From contig DFYK01000011.1 of the NCBI GenBank assembly GCA_002383605.1, forward strand, positions 1 to 7,451: a stretch of 7,451 nt of DNA, written 5' to 3'. The notes below the pieces were generated by a model that searched no databases, had not been told where the DNA came from, and was given only the letters and a program-made list of their open reading frames with translations. Shown piece by piece: positions 5,055-7,451 of this stretch; position 1 is the first letter of the stretch; every line of letters starts with the position of its first letter. This DNA comes from Proteiniphilum sp. UBA4084 (GTDB lineage Bacteria; Bacteroidota; Bacteroidia; Bacteroidales; Dysgonomonadaceae). The translations under genes were made by a program, and so were the position numbers.

Positions 5055-6428
5055 ATGGATAGACGAAATTTTCTAAAAAAATCAGCTATTACAGCAACCG
5101 GTTTAAGTCTGACACCTTTGATGGGAAAATCCTTTTCCTCCCTATACGGCCAGTCAGCGCCAGGCAACAAAATCAAAATAGGTCTGATAGGTTGCCGCAA
5201 TCAGGGATGGAGCAATCTCAAAGCTTTTCTGCAATATCCCGAAGTGGAGTGCATCTCTCTCTGCGACGTGGATGATCAGTGGCTCTATCAGCGTGCGGCA
5301 GAATACGAAGAGTTAAAAGGAAATAAGCCGGCACAACTGGTGAAGGACTGGCGCAGGGTAATCGACAACAAAGATGTGGACATGTTGATCATCGGTACTC
5401 CCGACCATTGGCATTGTCTGCAGCTGATTGCCGCCTGTGAGGCAGGTAAGGATGTGTATGTGGAGAAACCACTGGCTAACACCATCGAAGAGTGCGATCT
5501 GATGGTAAAGGCAACCCGGAAATACAACCGGATTGTGCAGGTGGGGCAGTGGCAGCGTAGCGACCCGCACTGGGATGAGGCTGCGGCTTACGTCCAGAGT
5601 GGAGCACTGGGACGGGTAAGAACCGTAAAAGTATGGGCATACCAGACCAGCAAATGGACACTGCCGGTGGTGGCTGATTCAGCCGTACCTGCCGGTGTGG
5701 ATTACGATATGTGGCTCGGCCCGGCACCCAAACGCAATTTCAATCAGAACCGTTTTCACTATAACTTCCGCTTCTTCTGGGATTATGCCGGCGGGTTGAT
5801 GGCCGACTGGGGTGTGCACCTGCTCGACTACGCCATGAAAGGGATGAATGCCGGTCTGCCTTCTTATGTTTACGGTGCCGGCGGCAAATTCGGTTACCCC
5901 GACGATGCCATGGAGACGCCCGACACGCTCATGGCAACCTACAAATATCCCGATTTTAATATCATCTGGGATCATGCCTGTGGAATTGGCAACGGACTCT
6001 TCGGATTGCGTGAAGGTGTTGCCTTCTTTGGAGAGAATGGCACGCTCATCCTTACCCGCAGCGGTTGGGAGGTTGTTCCCGAGCAAGCTGTGAACAGCCG
6101 TAATTTCCCTTATTGCTACCCCTGTGACGATGAAAGAAAACCGAATACCCTTCGCATGGAAGCAATTGAAAAAAGGAAAGGTTCGGGCAAAGGCCTCTAC
6201 ATGCATGCGGGCAACATGCTCAATTGCATGCAGACGCGCAATCTGCCCAACGCCGATATTGCCATTGGCGCTGAAGTGGCAAAACTAAGTCATCTGGCCA
6301 ACATCTCCTGCAGGGTGGGCAGTGCGCTGAACTGGGACAACAAGGCCGGTCAGTTTATCGATAACCAGGAAGCCAACCGTTTGATAAAAGCAAATTACCG
6401 GGCTCCCTGGAAATTGCCCAAGGTTTAA
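5055..6428 (+). CDS. Tat-exported Gfo/Idh/MocA-family NAD(P)-dependent oxidoreductase
   Basis: A complete 457-residue protein. The N-terminus is a twin-arginine signal: MDRRNFLKKSAITATGLSLTP with Arg3-Arg4, a short hydrophobic stretch and an alanine-poor cleavage region near residues 25-35. The Rossmann domain starts at KIKIGLIGCRNQGW (39-52), a variant of the GxGxxG loop. CDVDD follows at 70-74, then GTPDHWH (114-120) and VEKPLANTIEE (136-146), where Glu-Lys-Pro is the family's cofactor/catalytic motif. VGQWQRSDPHW (163-173) and WDYAGGLMADWGVHLLD (242-258) belong to the substrate-binding alpha/beta domain. Family members oxidise or reduce sugars, inositols and their derivatives; Tat-exported versions are common in Bacteroidetes that degrade glycans and should be folded with bound NAD(P) before export. 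Substrate unknown: no glycoside hydrolase or SusCD pair is in the window. It appears monocistronic, with its own promoter upstream and hairpins downstream. Confidence 0.95.
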   Translation: MDRRNFLKKSAITATGLSLTPLMGKSFSSLYGQSAPGNKIKIGLIGCRNQGWSNLKAFLQYPEVECISLCDVDDQWLYQRAAEYEELKGNKPAQLVKDWRRVIDNKDVDMLIIGTPDHWHCLQLIAACEAGKDVYVEKPLANTIEECDLMVKATRKYNRIVQVGQWQRSDPHWDEAAAYVQSGALGRVRTVKVWAYQTSKWTLPVVADSAVPAGVDYDMWLGPAPKRNFNQNRFHYNFRFFWDYAGGLMADWGVHLLDYAMKGMNAGLPSYVYGAGGKFGYPDDAMETPDTLMATYKYPDFNIIWDHACGIGNGLFGLREGVAFFGENGTLILTRSGWEVVPEQAVNSRNFPYCYPCDDERKPNTLRMEAIEKRKGSGKGLYMHAGNMLNCMQTRNLPNADIAIGAEVAKLSHLANISCRVGSALNWDNKAGQFIDNQEANRLIKANYRAPWKLPKV

Positions 6429-6438
6429 TGAGTGACAG

Positions 6439-6466
6439 GTTCTGACGCGCACAAGCGTGTCAGAAC
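6439..6466. terminator. Hairpin after the Gfo/Idh gene, probable terminator
   Basis: GTTCTGACGCGC and GCGTGTCAGAAC pair over 12 bp with one G-U, around an ACAA tetraloop. It starts 10 nt after the stop codon of the oxidoreductase and is followed by a short TTTGG, so the U tract is poor. With the second hairpin at 6483-6520 it separates two convergent genes. Confidence 0.6.
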
Positions 6467-6482
6467 TTTGGTAATGTAAAAA

Positions 6483-6520
6483 GCAAGAGGGTGAAATCAC
6501 GCGGTGATTCACCCTCTTGC
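6483..6520. terminator. Strong bidirectional hairpin between convergent genes
   Basis: GCAAGAGGGTGAAATCAC (6483-6500) pairs with GTGATTCACCCTCTTGC (6504-6520) over 17 bp with one bulged A, around a 3-nt GCG loop. It lies in the middle of the gap between the Gfo/Idh and FMN-reductase genes and is A/T-flanked on both sides, which suits termination in both directions, although neither side has a long T run. Confidence 0.7.
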
Positions 6521-6553
6521 AATATGTTTATCGGCGACGAAAATCGCGTTCTG

Positions 6554-7102
6554 TCAGAAGCGGTTTACCCAAGCTTCAAAAGCCTGCAGGTAGTCGCGCA
6601 GTAAAGTTCTTGTATCCTCTTTCAGCAGTTTCCCGTCTTCTCCGAAAAGCGACATGGTGTTGCCTATATATGCTTCAGGCTGTTGCATCATGTAAACATT
6701 TACGAATACCATGGGTTGACGTAGCACGTGATTGGCTGCTTCACCTCCCAGGGGACTGATGGAGCTGCTCACAATCGCACCGGATTTCCCGCCCCAGTTG
6801 TTTTGTCCGTAGGGCCTTGATGCCACGTCAATGGCATTTTTCAATACACCCGGAATAGAACGATTATATTCCGGTGTGAAAAAAAGATAGCCATCGGCCT
6901 CTTTAATTTTCTTGCGGAATTCAACCCACTCTGCCGGGGGATTATGATCGAGATCTTCGTTGTAATGTACCAACTGACCTATTTCCACCAGCTCCATTTC
7001 CAGTGAATCGGGAGCCATTGCAATCATCTCTTTGGCCAGTTTCCTGTTGTATGACTCTTTGCGTAAACTACCTACCAAAACGGCAATTTTCTTCTTTTCC
7101 AT
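6554..7102 (-). CDS. NAD(P)H-dependent FMN reductase (chromate/quinone reductase-like flavodoxin fold)
   Basis: A complete 182-residue flavoprotein of the NADPH-dependent FMN reductase family, cytoplasmic, related to ChrR/YieF-type quinone and chromate reductases. The FMN-phosphate loop is GSLRKESYNRKLA (11-23), matching GSxRxxSxN. The second flavin-contacting block, FFTPEYNRSIPGVLKNAID (74-92) followed by VASRP, is the family's most conserved segment. A GG-K-SGAIVSSS strand (104-114) and SPLGGEAANHVLRQ (116-129) complete the fold. Length is normal for the family (about 175-190). The ATG at 7102 gives MEKKKIAVLVGS, as expected for the first strand; no strong Shine-Dalgarno is seen. It is likely to reduce quinones or other electrophiles by two-electron transfer, protecting from oxidative stress; the true substrate cannot be told from sequence. 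A dyad in the upstream region (7147-7161) may control it. Confidence 0.94.
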   Translation of the reverse strand: MEKKKIAVLVGSLRKESYNRKLAKEMIAMAPDSLEMELVEIGQLVHYNEDLDHNPPAEWVEFRKKIKEADGYLFFTPEYNRSIPGVLKNAIDVASRPYGQNNWGGKSGAIVSSSISPLGGEAANHVLRQPMVFVNVYMMQQPEAYIGNTMSLFGEDGKLLKEDTRTLLRDYLQAFEAWVNRF

Positions 7103-7146
7103 TTTTTAAGCTTATTAATTGTTTGTCGTTTCTTTACTCTCTTTAA

Positions 7147-7161
7147 AGAACAAAATGTTCT
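7147..7161. promoter_or_regulatory. 15-bp perfect dyad AGAACA-AAA-TGTTCT, candidate operator of the FMN reductase gene
   Basis: A perfect inverted repeat with 6-bp arms and 3-bp centre, 44 nt upstream of the FMN reductase ATG. On the minus strand it lies just downstream of a near-consensus -7 element (TAAATTTA at 7172-7179, 7 of 8 matches to TAnnTTTG), that is, close to the expected transcription start, where a repressor would sit. This is typical of small stress-responsive reductase genes, but no regulator is visible in the window. The rest of 7103-7240 shows no gene. Confidence 0.4.
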
Positions 7162-7240
7162 CTGCACCAGTAAATTTATATTTGAAGGTAATAACGTCCG
7201 AGATCTTAATTTGTTTAATTGTTAATTTCTATGGGCCATT

Positions 7241-7451
7241 TTACTTCAGACTACCATTTTCTTTGCCCTGCAGGATCAACTCTTCCAGCATTTCCTGTAT
7301 CTTTTTCGGCCCCTTTTCAATTCCTTTCAGTGTTGTACGCACCTGCTCCGCGGTAATCTGTGTTTCCCGCCAGCTCGTGCCCTTGCTGTATGTATTCAGT
7401 AGTACCGGCATGATCTTGTCGACCGATGCTGCAAAAATAGCATCGGGTGTC
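7241..7451 (-). CDS. HD-domain hydrolase (COG1896/YfbR-like), C-terminal 69 residues (partial at window edge)
   Basis: The minus-strand frame entering at 7451 is open for 69 codons and ends at TAA 7243-7241. It reads TPDAIFAASVDKIMPVLLNT, then YSKGTSWRETQITAEQVRTT, followed by a lysine- and glutamate-rich helix ending QGKENGSLK. The TPxAxFAxxxDKxxPxLLNxxxxGxxW pattern matches the C-terminal part of HD-superfamily hydrolases of the COG1896 type, where the Asp of the A-x-x-x-D-K helix is the last metal ligand of the HD site. These proteins are metal-dependent phosphohydrolases; characterised relatives dephosphorylate deoxynucleoside monophosphates. The HD motif itself lies outside the window, so activity cannot be judged. 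The FMN reductase starts 138 nt downstream on the same strand, so the two genes could be co-transcribed, although a possible promoter lies between them. Confidence 0.75.
   Translation of the reverse strand, partial: TPDAIFAASVDKIMPVLLNTYSKGTSWRETQITAEQVRTTLKGIEKGPKKIQEMLEELILQGKENGSLK

Noticed and set aside
5679..6206. 175-codon minus-strand open frame
   Set aside because: Antisense shadow of the Gfo/Idh gene; the plus frame carries the family motifs throughout.
6549..6559. TTCTG-T-CAGAA palindrome over the FMN reductase stop codon
   Set aside because: Five-base arms within coding sequence and no supporting context; similar strings are expected by chance.

Overview
The window looks like a chromosomal segment of a Bacteroidales bacterium, most likely from the Dysgonomonadaceae/Proteiniphilum/Petrimonas side. 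The genus is an inference and not proven. Three things support the order: promoter cores of the Bacteroidetes type (TAnnTTTG) sit in front of metG, the AGCS transporter and the Gfo/Idh gene; Shine-Dalgarno sequences are weak or absent; and the gene families are typical of the group (KISTS-type MetRS, Tat-exported Gfo/Idh oxidoreductase, AGCS symporter). No tRNA, rRNA, CRISPR array, transposase or phage gene is visible.

Layout. Positions 1-1141 (minus) hold the N-terminal 380 residues of methionyl-tRNA synthetase, which runs off the left edge. Divergent from it, 1227-2070 (plus) contains the wreckage of a thiamin-salvage operon. A short piece of thiM is fused in frame to a tenA that lacks its N-terminal ~60 residues, and thiD is reduced to its first ~73 codons joined out of frame to its last ~18 codons. 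An intact short-chain dehydrogenase follows (2206-2994, plus); it belongs to a branch with an atypical catalytic site. It converges on an AGCS-family sodium:amino-acid symporter (3187-4902, minus) that carries an unusual ~100-residue hydrophilic insertion. Between these two lies a 168-bp imperfect palindrome (3014-3181) that looks like a mobile miniature or REP-like element.

A 152-bp AT-rich divergent promoter region separates the symporter from a Tat-signal Gfo/Idh/MocA oxidoreductase (5055-6428, plus). That gene converges, across two strong hairpins (6439-6520), on an NAD(P)H-dependent FMN reductase (6554-7102, minus). The right edge holds the C-terminal 69 residues of an HD-domain hydrolase (7241-7451, minus).

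The genes do not form one pathway: the window is mainly housekeeping and metabolic single genes in alternating orientation. The most informative feature is the decayed thiM-tenA-thiD locus, where at least two deletions with short shared sequence at the joints can be read directly. The second is the long intergenic palindrome. I did not find evidence of a new defence, mobile or biosynthetic system.
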